64,000 nucleotides of DNA from Sambucus nigra. Its lineage: Eukaryota; Streptophyta; Magnoliopsida; Dipsacales; Adoxaceae. Position 1 is the first letter of the stretch, and the number at the start of each line of letters is the position of its first letter. The notes beneath the pieces are model-generated. The model ran no database searches and had not been told where the DNA came from. It worked only from the letters and a program-made list of their open reading frames with translations. Made by a program: the position numbers and the translations under genes. Below are positions 10,676 through 20,878 of the stretch, piece after piece. The stretch lies in the NCBI GenBank assembly GCA_949130495.1, contig OX422221.1:149443405-149507404 (forward strand). The letters are read 5' to 3'.

Positions 10676-11110
10676 GTGAATAAAGACAAATTGGTCATTG
10701 GTTTCTCTAAGAACAGCATGGCAGGTGTACTCTATCCTCATGATGACCCATTGGTGATCAAGATGAGAATGAAAGAAGTGGTGATTTCACGAGTACTAGT
10801 GGATAATGGTAGCTCGACAGACATCATGTTCTACCCATGTTTTGATAGTTTGAATCTGAAATTAGCCCAATTGGAGCCCTATCATAGACCCCTCCTTATT
10901 TTTACTAGCGAGAAGGTTTTTCCACTTGGGACGATCAAGTTGGATATGCTTATCGGTACATGGCCTGCTTGTCGAACAGAAAGAGTACGCTTTTTTATAA
11001 TGGATAAAAATATCCAATCAGCTTACAATATCATCATGGGAAGGGTAGGCCTAAAGAAGTTCAAAGCAGTGCCATCTACTGTACATAAATTTTTAAAATT
11101 CCCAACTAAT
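10676..11110 (+). pseudogene. pol: Protease domain of Tat pol (dead)
   Basis: An aspartic protease of the retropepsin type is shown by VLVDNGSSTDIMFY, with the catalytic Asp at 10802, in the context PHDDPLVIKM upstream and a hydrophobic IIMGRVGL downstream (11029-11052), the usual second half of the fold. Asn in place of the Thr/Ser after the catalytic Asp also occurs in Tat elements, so it is not by itself a defect. This enzyme would cut the Gag-Pol polyprotein. It is in the same frame as gag. The ORF containing it runs to 11596. Confidence 0.85.
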
Positions 11111-11489
11111 TTTGGAGTAGGAGTGGTGAAAGGCGTCCAGAAAGTAGCTCGAGAATGCTATTATTCATCTGTCGAACAAGAGGAACGGGAAGAATCCAGA
11201 AAGAAGACTACTACTTATCAAGTGGATGAAATTGAAGACACGTCGATTAAAACTTTAGACCCTAGAGACGAGTCTCAGCTCGTAAAGAGACAGGTCATGG
11301 AGGCTACAGAAAATATCATTATGGACGATGAGCATCCAGAACGAATAAATCAAATTGGTGCACCACTGGATGCATCAATAAAACAGGAATTGATAGCATT
11401 TCTAAGACGTATAAAGCAGAATTTTGCATGGAGTCATGAAGATATTCCAGGAATAGACCCAAATTTCTTGTGTCATGAGCTAAACATGA

Positions 11490-12240
11490 ACAAGGAAATC
11501 AAGCCAGTAAAGCAACGAAGAAGGGTATTTAGTCCCAAGAAGAACCAAGCTATACAGGAAGAAGTAGAGAAACTACAAAAAAGCCTCTTTTATTGAGGAT
11601 GTCAAATATCCTGATTGGCTAGAAAATGTGGTAATGGTGAAGGATAAAAACAACAAGTGGAGGATGTGTGTGGGATTCACTGATCTTAATAAAGCCTACC
11701 CAAAAGATCATTTTCCTTTGCCCCGAATTGACCAGTTGGTGGATGCTACCTCGGGACATGAATTGTTGAGTTTCATGGATGATTATTCTGTTTACAACCA
11801 GATTAAAATGAAGCCTGAAGACAGGGAGAGTACCTCTTTTATCACCCCAAGGGGAACTTATTGCTATAATGTTATGCCTTTTGGACTTAAAAATGCAGGT
11901 GCAACATATCAGCGGCTAATGAGCAAGGTATTCACAGAGCAAATCAGTAATAACATGGAGGTTTATGTTGATGATATGTCGATGAAGAACAAGAAAGCTG
12001 CTGATCATTTAGTTGACCTAGGTCAGGCCTTTGATCAACTAGAAAAATATCAAATGAAGTTAAATCCCACCAAGTGCATATTTGGAGTGCGAGAAGGAAT
12101 GTTTCTCGGATACATTGTAAATCAACGAGGTATTGAGGCAAACCCTGAAAAGATCAAGGCTCTATTGGAGCTGCGATCTCCAACCATGAAAAAGGAAGTA
12201 TAAATCCTCACAGGGTGAGTTGCAGCACTTAATAGGTTTG
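11490..12240 (+). pseudogene. pol: Reverse transcriptase domain of Tat pol (dead)
   Basis: The fingers and palm motifs are clear: KWRMCVGFTDLNKAYPKDHF, then PLPRIDQLVDAT, FMDDYSVYNQI with the first catalytic Asp near 11778, VMPFGLKNAGATYQR, and YVDD at 11964-11975 with the other two catalytic Asp residues. The start of the domain is in the gag frame. An extra base in the A-run at about 11577-11582 shifts the frame, giving a stop at 11594, and the domain continues in the +1 frame. Stops at 12201 and 12216 interrupt the thumb-side segment that normally reads LTG-IAALNRF. The enzyme would copy element RNA into DNA. Confidence 0.93.
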
Positions 12241-12794
12241 TGTCACGAGCAACAGAAAAATGCCTCCCATTCTTCAAAACACTTCGAAAAACTTTTGAGT
12301 GGAATGATGAGTGCGAGGAGGCCTTTCAAGAATTGAAAAAATATCTAGGGACACCTCCATTGTTATCCAGACTAGTGATAGGAGAAAGACTATACTTGTA
12401 TCTGGCAGTTTCAGAGAATGCTGTTAGCTCGGCATTGATCATATTGGAGGATGGAGTGCAGAAACCAGTCTACTACACCAGCAAAGCTTTTCGAGGAGAA
12501 AAAATCAGATATCCAAGGTTAGAGAAGTTGGCACTAGCGGTGATTGAAGCAAGCAGAAGAATGAGGCCATACTTCCAAGCCCATACTATAGTGGTGTACA
12601 CCGATATGCCATTAAGACAGGCTCTGTATAAATTGGATAAATCAAGAAGATTGATGTACTGGGCAGTAGAACTTGGTGAATACCATATAATTTATGAGTC
12701 TAGATCATCGCTCAAAGGCCAGGCAGCAGAAGATTTTATCGCGGAGTTTACTCAGGAAGATGCTTCCGAAGAACAGGAGCTGAATACAAACTGA
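12240..12794 (+). pseudogene. pol: RNase H domain of Tat pol (dead)
   Basis: The reading frame resumes with LNRFVSRATEKCLPFFKTLR, the connection typical of Tat elements, and leads into the Ty3/gypsy RNase H: LYLYLAVSENAVSSALI, PVYYTSKAFRGEKIRYP, LEKLALAVIEASRRMRPYFQ, then VVYTDMPLRQAL, and a WAVELGEYHI segment. It would remove RNA from the RNA-DNA hybrid during reverse transcription. The stop at 12792 ends the frame before the linker to the second RNase H. Confidence 0.9.
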
Positions 12795-13345
12795 CCTATA
12801 GATATTACAGGATCATCAAATTTTACCCTTAACCAACTCACGTCGGTAAACGAGCAAGAAAAGATGAACAACAAGCGGCGAGAAACGTCAGAGGAGGACA
12901 AAAGGAAGCACCAAATATTCCACCGAGGAACTCTGTCTGATAAAAAATTTAATAATGAAATACTTGTGTGGAATTTGTATGTGGATGGCTCTTCATGCAC
13001 TATAGGCAGTGGAGAAGGAATTGTTTTAAGCAGTCCGAATGAGATTGATGTGGAGTATGCTATGCGCTTTTAATTTAAGGCTTCTAATAATGAGTCCGAA
13101 TATGAAGAAATGATTGTGGGTCTAAGTTTAGCCAAAACCATGAAAACAGAGCAAGTTGTTGTATTTAGTGATTCACAGTTAATCATAAATCAAATTCTGG
13201 GGGTGTATGCAGCAAAAGGAGAATTAATGATCAGGTATCATGCAAAAGAAATTGAGGTAGTATCAAGTTTTAATGCAGTTCAGTTGATTAGAATACCAAG
13301 ATTGGAGAATGCAAGAGCATACGCTCTAGCTTGTTTAGCATCAAC
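12795..13345 (+). pseudogene. pol: Second, archaeal-type RNase H domain (dead)
   Basis: After a charged linker (KRRETSEEDKRKHQ) comes WNLYVDGSS with the first catalytic Asp at 12984, then a stop at 13071, NNESEYEEMIVGLSLA carrying the Glu, VVVFSDSQLIINQI with Asp at 13170, and ENARAYALACLAS. The last motif normally has Asp where Tyr (TAC, 13320-13322) stands here, so a catalytic residue is missing in addition to the stop. This extra RNase H is the family hallmark of the Tat lineage, acquired independently of the retroviral RNase H. Confidence 0.88.
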
Positions 13346-13399
13346 AACACGCATTGAGCTACGAAGAACAATCCCAATAGAGATCCTAACTGGTAGGAG

Positions 13400-14020
13400 T
13401 ATAGACGAAGATCTGATGATAAACTTCATTGCCCTAGTCTTAGGACCATCTTGGATGGACCCCATCAGGGCCTATATTGAAGAGGGGGCTTTGCCAAATG
13501 ATAAACTCGCTGTTAAAAAACTGAAGTTTAAAGTTGCTCGTTATGTATTGACCAATGGCATTTTGTATAGACGAGGAGTTATAGCAGGGCTATAAAGATG
13601 TGTCCATCCCTCCAAAGTAAAAGATTTGATCGAAGAGGTTCACGAAGGGTCTTGTGGAGCCCATATGGCAGGTCGAACGCTTTTGCAAAGAATAACAACG
13701 CAAGGGTATTATTGGCCAACGATGAGACCTGATTGCGTAGCCTATGCTAAAAAGTTTGATAAATATCAACATTTATCTTCCATCCGAAGAACTCCTCAAG
13801 CATTGTTAACACCCATAACATCCCCTTGGCCATTCGCTATGTGGGGGATAGACTTGGTAGGACCACTTCCAACGACCAAAGCAAGATTCAAATACCTCGT
13901 GGTTGTTGTGGATTACTTTACCAAATGGGTGGAAGCTGAGCCTCTCATTGATATGACATACGACAAAGTCTATCAATTTATTTGGAAGAATATTGTCTGC
14001 AGATATGGTCTCCCATATGC
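13400..14020 (+). pseudogene. pol: Integrase, N-terminal and partial core (dead, cut by CACTA end)
   Basis: A linker (WMDPIRAYIEEGALPND, then GILYRRG) is followed by a stop at 13593. The zinc-binding region then reads HEGSCGAHMAGRTLLQRI and GYYWPTMRPDC, retaining both His. The usual C-x2-C is replaced by FDKY (Phe at 13755, Tyr at 13764), so zinc binding is lost. The catalytic core starts with WGIDLVGPLP (Asp at 13851), then VVVVDYFTKWVEAEPL and CRYGLPYA, where it stops. The second catalytic Asp would follow within a few residues but the reading is broken at 14021 by the CACTA terminus. Integrase would insert the element's cDNA into the chromosome. Confidence 0.9.
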
Positions 14021-14530
14021 CACTACACCAAAACTGGTGATTGGTCACGGCCAAAATCCCTAACCAAAACTGTGGGTCGCGGACTTGGGTCATGACCATT
14101 TCGGGCGTGACCATTTTCGTGGGTCGCGGCCCAAGTCCGTGACCAAAAAATGGGCACGGTCGAGAGGGGATCACGACAGATGGTCGCGGACTTGGGCCGT
14201 GACCCATACCGTGATGGGTCACGGCCCTCATCCGTGACCCACAACCGTGCAAAATTGGTCGCGGCCCTTATCCGTGACCCACAACCATGACAAATTGGTC
14301 GCGGCCAAAGTCCGTGACCCACGATCGTGACAAAAAAATAAAAATAAAATTGGTCGCGGCTGTCATCCGTGATCCACAACCGTGACAAATTGGTCACGGC
14401 CAAAGTCCGCGACCCACAACCGTAACAAAAAAAATAAAAAAACTAGTCGCGGACTTTAGCCGCGTCCATTTTTATGTGTGACGAAAAAAATAAAAATGGT
14501 CATGGACAAAGTCCATGACCATATTTAACT
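14021..14530 (+). mobile_element. CACTA (En/Spm-type) transposon end: terminus plus subterminal repeats
   Basis: CACTACACCAAAA at 14021-14033 matches the conserved CACTA...-type terminal inverted repeat and sits precisely where the integrase coding sequence breaks off. It is followed by the subterminal zone usual in this superfamily: many copies of GGTCGCGG or GGTCACGG paired with CCGTGACC or CCGCGACC in inverted orientation (for example at 14257, 14297, 14352 and 14392, spaced 40-55 bp), between ACAAAT and A-rich spacers. Such repeats bind the element's transposase or accessory protein. The element extends rightward. The putative 3-bp target copy on the left is TGC (14018-14020). No opposite terminus and no transposase gene are visible in the window. 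Confidence 0.8.
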
Positions 14531-15083
14531 ATAATTTAAAAAAAAATATTTTTTTGGTCCAATCCTAAAATTCGGGGTCCTGTGAGTGCACCGTTAGTTG
14601 CTACGTGTAACGTTGGATACGTACGAGGTGTTACAAATATTTATTATTGGCAAAACAATAAAAAAATCACAAATTATGAATCAAGAACGTTGTTAATAGA
14701 CAAATATATATACAAACTTATAAATATTACACATCTTAATAATTCACAGACCAAAAAAAATTTGCGCAGATTTCCCTCTATTTTCTCGACATTCCAAAAC
14801 CTGTAAATGTAAAACCTGCTTATTATAAAACCCGCACGGCCATAAAATTCAACAATCAAATTACAAAATCCCGCGATGCTGTAATGCAAAAAACAAAATC
14901 CTAAATGTCCACAACATATAAAAAATCTTCATGCTGTAGACCATTGCCTCCTTCGTTTGTTCCGCGTCCAAAAATCCAAAAAATGATAGGACACATAAAA
15001 AAAAATATCAGTAACCAAGTAGTTTTAGAAAAAAATTAATCAAGCTGAAAAACTGCATATATGAGTTAAAATTATCAGTAACC
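14531..15083. other. AT-rich DNA between CACTA subterminal zone and satellite
   Basis: About 550 bp with no recognisable gene. It might be CACTA interior. GGTGTTACA at 14627-14635 resembles an LTR end, so a retrotransposon fragment is an alternative for its left part, but no partner end was found. ATCAGTAACCAAGTA occurs twice (from about 15007 and from about 15074), the second time right at the satellite edge. Confidence 0.4.
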
Positions 15084-15160
15084 AAGTATAAATATGTAAA
15101 TTATTGTCGTATTCTCAAACCGGGAGTCCCGCGGCTGCGGGGTCAGTTCCTACGAATTAC

Positions 15161-18100
15161 ATTGGTCCCGTGGGAGGTGTTGGTGCCACCCACGGGAACG
15201 TTCGGGGGTTGTTTCTAGTTCTCACCCTCTAATGCCATGTTTTTAAGCCTAAGTCGAGAAATATGCAAATTACCGTCGTATTCTCAAACCGGGAGTCCCA
15301 CGACTGCGGGGGCAGTTCCTACGAGTTACATTGGTCCCGTGGGAGGTGTTGGTGCCACCCACGGGGACGTTCGGGGTCTGTTTCTAGTTCTCACCCTCTA
15401 ATGCCATGTCTTTAAGCGTAAGTCTAGAAATACGCAAATTACCGTCGTAATCTCAAATCGGGAGTCCCGCGGCCGCGGGGTCAGCTCATACGAGTTACAC
15501 TAGTCCCGTGGGAGGTGTTGGTGCCACCCACGGGGCCGTTCGGGGGTTGTTTCGAGTTCTCGGCCTCTAACGCCATTTTTTAATCCTAAGTCTAGAAATA
15601 TACAAATTATCGTCGTATTCTCAAATCGGGAGTCCCGCGGCTGCGGGGTCAGTTCCTACGAGTTACATTGGTCCCGTGGGAGGTGTTGGTGCCACCCACA
15701 CGGCCGTTCGGGGGCTGTTTCGAGTTCTCACCCTCTAACTCCATGTTTTGTTTAAGTCTAGAAATAGGCAAATTATCATTGTATTCTCAAATCAGGAGTC
15801 CCGCTGCTGCGAGTTCAGTTCCTACAAGTAACATTGGTCTCGTGGGAGGTGTTGGTGCCAACCATGGGGATGTTCAGGGACTGTTTCTAGTTGTCACCCT
15901 CAAACACCATGTTTTTAAGCCTAAGTCTAGAAATATGCAAATTATCATAGTATTCTCAAAACGGGAGTCCCGCGGCTGCGGGGTCAGTTCCTACGAGTTA
16001 CATTGGTCCCGTGGGAGGTGTTGGTGCCACCCAGGGGGCCGTTAGAGCGCTGTTTTGAGTTCTCATCCTCTAACGTCATGATTTTCAGCCTAAGACTAGA
16101 AATATGCAAAATATCAACATATTCTCAAATTGGGAGTCCCGCGGTTGCGGGGTCAGTTCCTACGAGTTACATTGGTCCCGTGGGAGGTGTTGGTGCCACC
16201 CAAGGGGCCGTTCGGGGGCTGTTTCGAGTTTTCTGCCTCTAACGTCATGTTTTGCTTAAGTATAGAAATATGAAAATTACCATCGTACTCTCAAATCGGG
16301 AGTCCCGCAGTTGCGGGGTCTGTTCCTACGAGTTACATTGGTCCCGTGGGAGGTGTTGGTGCCACCCACGGGGACGTTCGGGGGTTGTTTCTAGTTCTCA
16401 CCCTTTAACACCATGTTTTAAGCCTAAGTCTAGAAATATGCAAATTATCATCGTACGCTCAAATCGGGAGTCCCGCGGCTGCGGGGTCAGTTCCTAGGAG
16501 TTACATTGGTCTCGTGGGAGGTGTTGGTGCCACCCATGGGGCCGTTCGGGGGCAGTTTCGAGTTCTCACCCTCTAATGCCATTTTTTAAGCCTAAGTCTA
16601 GAAATATGCAAATTACCATCGTATTCTCAAACCGGGAGTCCCGCGGCTGCGGGGTCAGTTCTACGAGTTACATTGGTCCCGTGGAAGGTGTTGGTGCCAC
16701 CCACGGGGCAGTCGAGGGCTTTTTCGAGTTCTCACCCTATAACGCCATGTTTTTAAGCCTAAGTCTAGAAATATGCAAATTACCTCGTATTATCAAACTG
16801 GGAGTCTCATGGCTGCGGGGTCAGTTCCTACGAGTTACATTGGTCCCGTGGGAGGTTTTTATGCGCCACCCACGGGGCCGTTAGAGGGCTGTTTTGAGTT
16901 CTCACCCTCGAACGTCATGTTTTTAAGCCTAAGCCTGTAAATATGAAAATTATCGTCGTATTCTTAAACCGAGAGTCCCGCAGCTGCGGGGTCAGTTCCT
17001 ACGAGTTATATTGGTCCCGTGGGAGGTGTTGGTGCCACCCAATGGGCCATTCGGGAGATGTTTTAAGTTTTCACCCTCTAACGCCATGTTTTGCTTATGT
17101 CTAGAAATATGCAAATTACCATCATACTCTCAAATCGGGAGTCCCGCGGCTACGGGGTAAGTTCCTATGGGTTAGAGTTGTCTCGTGGGAGGTGTTGGTG
17201 CCACCCACGGGGACGTTTGGGGGATGTTTCTAGTTCTCACCATATACCGCCATTTTTTTATGCCTAAGTCTAGAAATAAGCAAATTACCATCGTACTCTT
17301 AAATCGGGAGTCCCGCGGCTGCGGGGTCTATTCCAACGAGTTACATTGGTCCCGTTGGAGGTGTTGGTGCCATCCACAGGGACGTTCGGAGGCTGTTACG
17401 AGTTCTCACCCTCTAACGCCATGTTTTAAGCCTAAGTCTAGAAATATGAAAGTTATCGTCGTACGCTCAAATCGGGAGTCCCGCGGCTAGGGGGTCAGTT
17501 TCTACGAGTTACATTGGTCCCGTGGGAGGTATTGGTGCCACCCACGGGGCCGTTCGGGGGCTGTTTCGAGTTTTCTGCCACTAACGCCATGTTTTGCTTA
17601 AGTATAGAAATATGCAAATTAGCATCGTACTCTCAAATCGGGAGTCCCGCAGCTGCGGGGTCTGTTCCTACGAGTTACATTGGTCCCGTGGGAGGTGTTG
17701 GTGCCACCCACGAGGACGTTCGGGGGTTGTTTCTAGTTCTCACCCTTTAACGCCATGTTTTAAGCCTAAGTCTAGAAATATGCAAATTATCATCGTACGC
17801 TCAAATCGGGAGTCTCGCGGCTGCGGGGTCAGTTCCTAGGAGTTACATTGGTCCCGTGGGAGGTGTTGGTGCCACCCATGGGGCCGTTCGGGGGCAGTTT
17901 CGAGTTCTCACCCTCTAATGCCATTTTTTAAGCCTAAGTCTAGAAATATGCAAATTACCATCGTATTCTCAAACCGGGAGTCCCGCGGCTGCGGGGTCAG
18001 TTCTACGAGTTACGTTGGTCCCGTGGGAGGTGTTGGTGCCACCTACGGGGACGTTCGGGGGTTTTTTCTAGTTCTCACCCTCTAACGCCATATATTTAAG

Positions 18101-18358
18101 CCTAAGTCTAGAAATATACTAATTATCATCGTATTCTGAAATCGAGAATCTCGCGGCTGTGGGGTCAGTTCCAACGAGTTACATTGGTCCCGTGGGAGGT
18201 GTTGGTGCGCCACCCACGGGGCCGTTAGAGGGTTGTTTTGAGTTCTCAGCCTCAAACGTCACGTTTTTAATCCTAAGCCTATGAATATACAAATTATCGT
18301 CGTATTCTAAAACCGAGAGTCCCATCTCGCGGCTACGGGGTCAGTTGCTACGAGTTAC
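15161..18358 (+). repeat. Higher-order block A1 (3198 bp, 19 monomers)
   Basis: The rare monomer variants at the start of this block (GGGAACGTTC, TAAGTCGAGAAAT, then CCCACGACTGCGGGGGCAG) recur at 18359 and at 20879. The following monomers recur in the same order. For example the variant monomer beginning at 15668 recurs at 18866, again 3198 bp later. The block ends with the variant CCCATCTCGCGG at 18321. Confidence 0.85.
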
Positions 18359-20878
18359 ATTGGTCCCGTGGGAGGTGTTGGTGCCACCCACGGGAACGTT
18401 CGGGGGCTGTTTCTAGTTCTCACCCTCTAATGCCATGTTTTTAAGCCTAAGTCGAGAAATATGCAAATTACCTTCGTATTCTCAAACCGGGAGTCCCACG
18501 ACTGCGGGGGCAGTTCCTACGAGTTACATTGGTCCCGTGGGAGGTGTTGGTGCCAACCACGGGGACGTTCGGGGTCTGTTTCTAGTTCTCACCCTCTAAT
18601 GCCATGTCTTTAAGCGTAAGTCTATAAATATACAAATTACCGTCGTACTCTCAAATCGGGAGTCCGGCGGCCGCGGGGTCAGCTCATACGAGTTACACTG
18701 GTCCCGTGGGAGGTGTTGGTGCCACCCACGGGGCCGTTCGGGGGTTGTTTCGAGTTCTCAGCCTCTAACGCCATTTTTTAATCCTAAGTCTAGAAATATA
18801 CAAATTATCATCGTATTCTCAAATCGGGAGTCCCGCGGCTGCGGGGTCACTTCCTAGGATTTACATTGGTCCCGTGGGAGGTGTTGGTGCAACCCACAAG
18901 GCCGTTCGGGGGCTGTTTGAAGTTCTCACCCTCTAACTCCATGTTTTGTTTAAGTCTAAAAATAGGCAAATTATCATTCTATTCTCAAATCAGGAGTCCC
19001 GCTGCTGCGGGTTCAGTTCCTACGAGTAACATTGGTCTCGTGGGAGGTGTTGGTCCCACCCATGGGGATGTTCAGGGACTGTTTCTAGTTGTCACCCTCA
19101 AACACCATGTTTTTAGGCCTAAGTCTAGAAATAGGCAAATTATCATCGTATTCTAAAACCGGGAGACCCGCGGCTGCGGGTTCAGTTCCTACGAGTTACA
19201 TTGGTCCCGTGGGAGGTGTTGGTGCCACCCAGGGGGCCGTTAGAGGGCTGTTTCGAGTTCTCACCCTCTAACGTCATGTTTTTCAGCCTAAGCCTAGATC
19301 TATGCAAATTATCAACATTTTCTCAAATTGGGAGTCCCGCGGCTACGGGGTCAGTTCCTATGAGTTACATTGGTCCCGTGGGAGGTGTTGGTGCCACCCA
19401 AGGGGCCGTTCGGGGGCTGTTTCGAGTTTTCTGCCTCTAACGCCATGTTTTGCTTAAGTATAGAAATATGAAAATTACCATCGTACTCTCAAATCGGGAG
19501 TCCCGCAGTTGCGGGGTCTGTTCCTACGATTTACATTGGTCCCGTGGGAGGTGTTGGTGCCACCCACGGGGACGTTCGGGGGTTGTTTCTAGTTCTCACC
19601 CTTTAACGCCATGTTTTAAGCCTAAGTCTAGAAATATGAAAATTATCATGGTACGCTCAAATCGGGAGTCCCGCGGCTGCGGGGTCAGTTCCTAGGAGTT
19701 ACATTGGTCCCGTGGGAGGTGTTGGTGCCACCCATGGGGCCGTTCGGGGGCAGTTTCGAGTTCTCACCCTCTAATGCCATTTTTTAAGCCTAAGTCTAGA
19801 AATATGCAAATTACCATCGTATTCTCAAACCGGGAGTCCCGCGGCTGCGGGGTCAGTTCTACGAGTTACGTTGGTCCCGTGGGAGGTGTTGGTGCCACCT
19901 ACGGGGACGTTCGGGGGTTTTTTCTAGTTCTCACCCTCTAACGCCATATATTTAAGCCTAAGTCTAGAAATATACTAATTATCATCGTATTCTGAAATCG
20001 AGAATCCCGCGGCTGTGGGGTCAGTTCCAACGAGTTACATTGGTCCCGTGGGAGGTTTTTGTGCGCCACCCACGGGGCCGTTAGAGGGCTGTTTTGAGTT
20101 CTCACCCTCGAACGTCATGTTTTTAAGCCTAAGCCTGTAAATATGCAAATTATCGTCGTATTCTAAAACCGAGAGTCCCTTAGCTGCGGGGTCAGTTCCT
20201 ACGAGTTATATTGGTCCCGTGGGAGGTGTTGGTGCCACCCAATGGGCCGTTCGGGAGATGTTTTAAGTTTTCACCCTCTAACGCCATGTTTTGCTTATGT
20301 CTAGAAATATGCAAATTACCATCGTACTCTCAAATCGGGAGTCCCGCGACTACGGGGTCAGTTCCTATGGGTTACAGTGGTCTCGTGGGAGGTGTTGGTG
20401 CCACCCACGGGGACGTTTGGGGGATGTTTCTAGTTCTCACCATCTACCGCCATTTTTTTAAACCTAAGTCTAGAAATAAGTAAATTACCATCGTACTCTT
20501 AAATCGGGAGTCCCGCGGCTGCGGGGTCTATTCCAACGAGTTACATTGGTCCCGTTGGAGGTGTTGGTGCCACCCACGGGGACGTTCGGAGGCTGTTACG
20601 AGTTCTCACCCTCTAACGCCATGTTTTAAGCCTAAGTCTAGAAATATGAAAGTTATTGTCGTACGCTCAAATCGGGAGTCCCGCGGCTAGGGGGTCAGTT
20701 TCTACGAGTTACATTGGTCCCGTGGGAGGTATTGGTGCCACCCACGGGGCCGTTTGGGGGCTGTTTCGAGTTTTCTGCCACTAACGCCATGTTTTGCTTA
20801 AGTATAGAAATATGCAAATTACCATCGTACTCTCAAATCTGGAGTCCCGCAGCTGCGGGGTCTGTTCCTACGAGTTAC
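18359..20878 (+). repeat. Higher-order block A2 (2520 bp, 15 monomers)
   Basis: Starts with the same marker monomers as block A1 and repeats its order, but is four monomers shorter. The variant at 18866 recurs at 21386, exactly 2520 bp on. This length difference is what unequal exchange between out-of-register arrays produces. Confidence 0.85.

Larger units (their letters stand above)
8219..14020 (+). mobile_element. Truncated Ty3/gypsy retrotransposon, Tat type
   Basis: A 5' LTR, primer-binding region and gag-pol lie in the canonical order gag, protease, reverse transcriptase, RNase H, archaeal-type RNase H, integrase. The second RNase H between RNase H and integrase is diagnostic of the Tat branch of plant Ty3/gypsy elements. 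The element is interrupted in the integrase core at 14020/14021 by a CACTA transposon end. The rest of integrase and the 3' LTR are not in the window. Fifteen in-frame stops and one frameshift show it is long dead. Gag and pol share one frame up to the frameshift near 11577-11582, as is usual for this group, then continue in the +1 frame. Confidence 0.92.

Noticed and set aside
13806..14403. Minus-strand ORFs of 148 and 126 codons
   Set aside because: They run antisense over the integrase and the CACTA subterminal repeats. The Arg/Pro/His-rich repeats come from the repeated GC-rich motifs.
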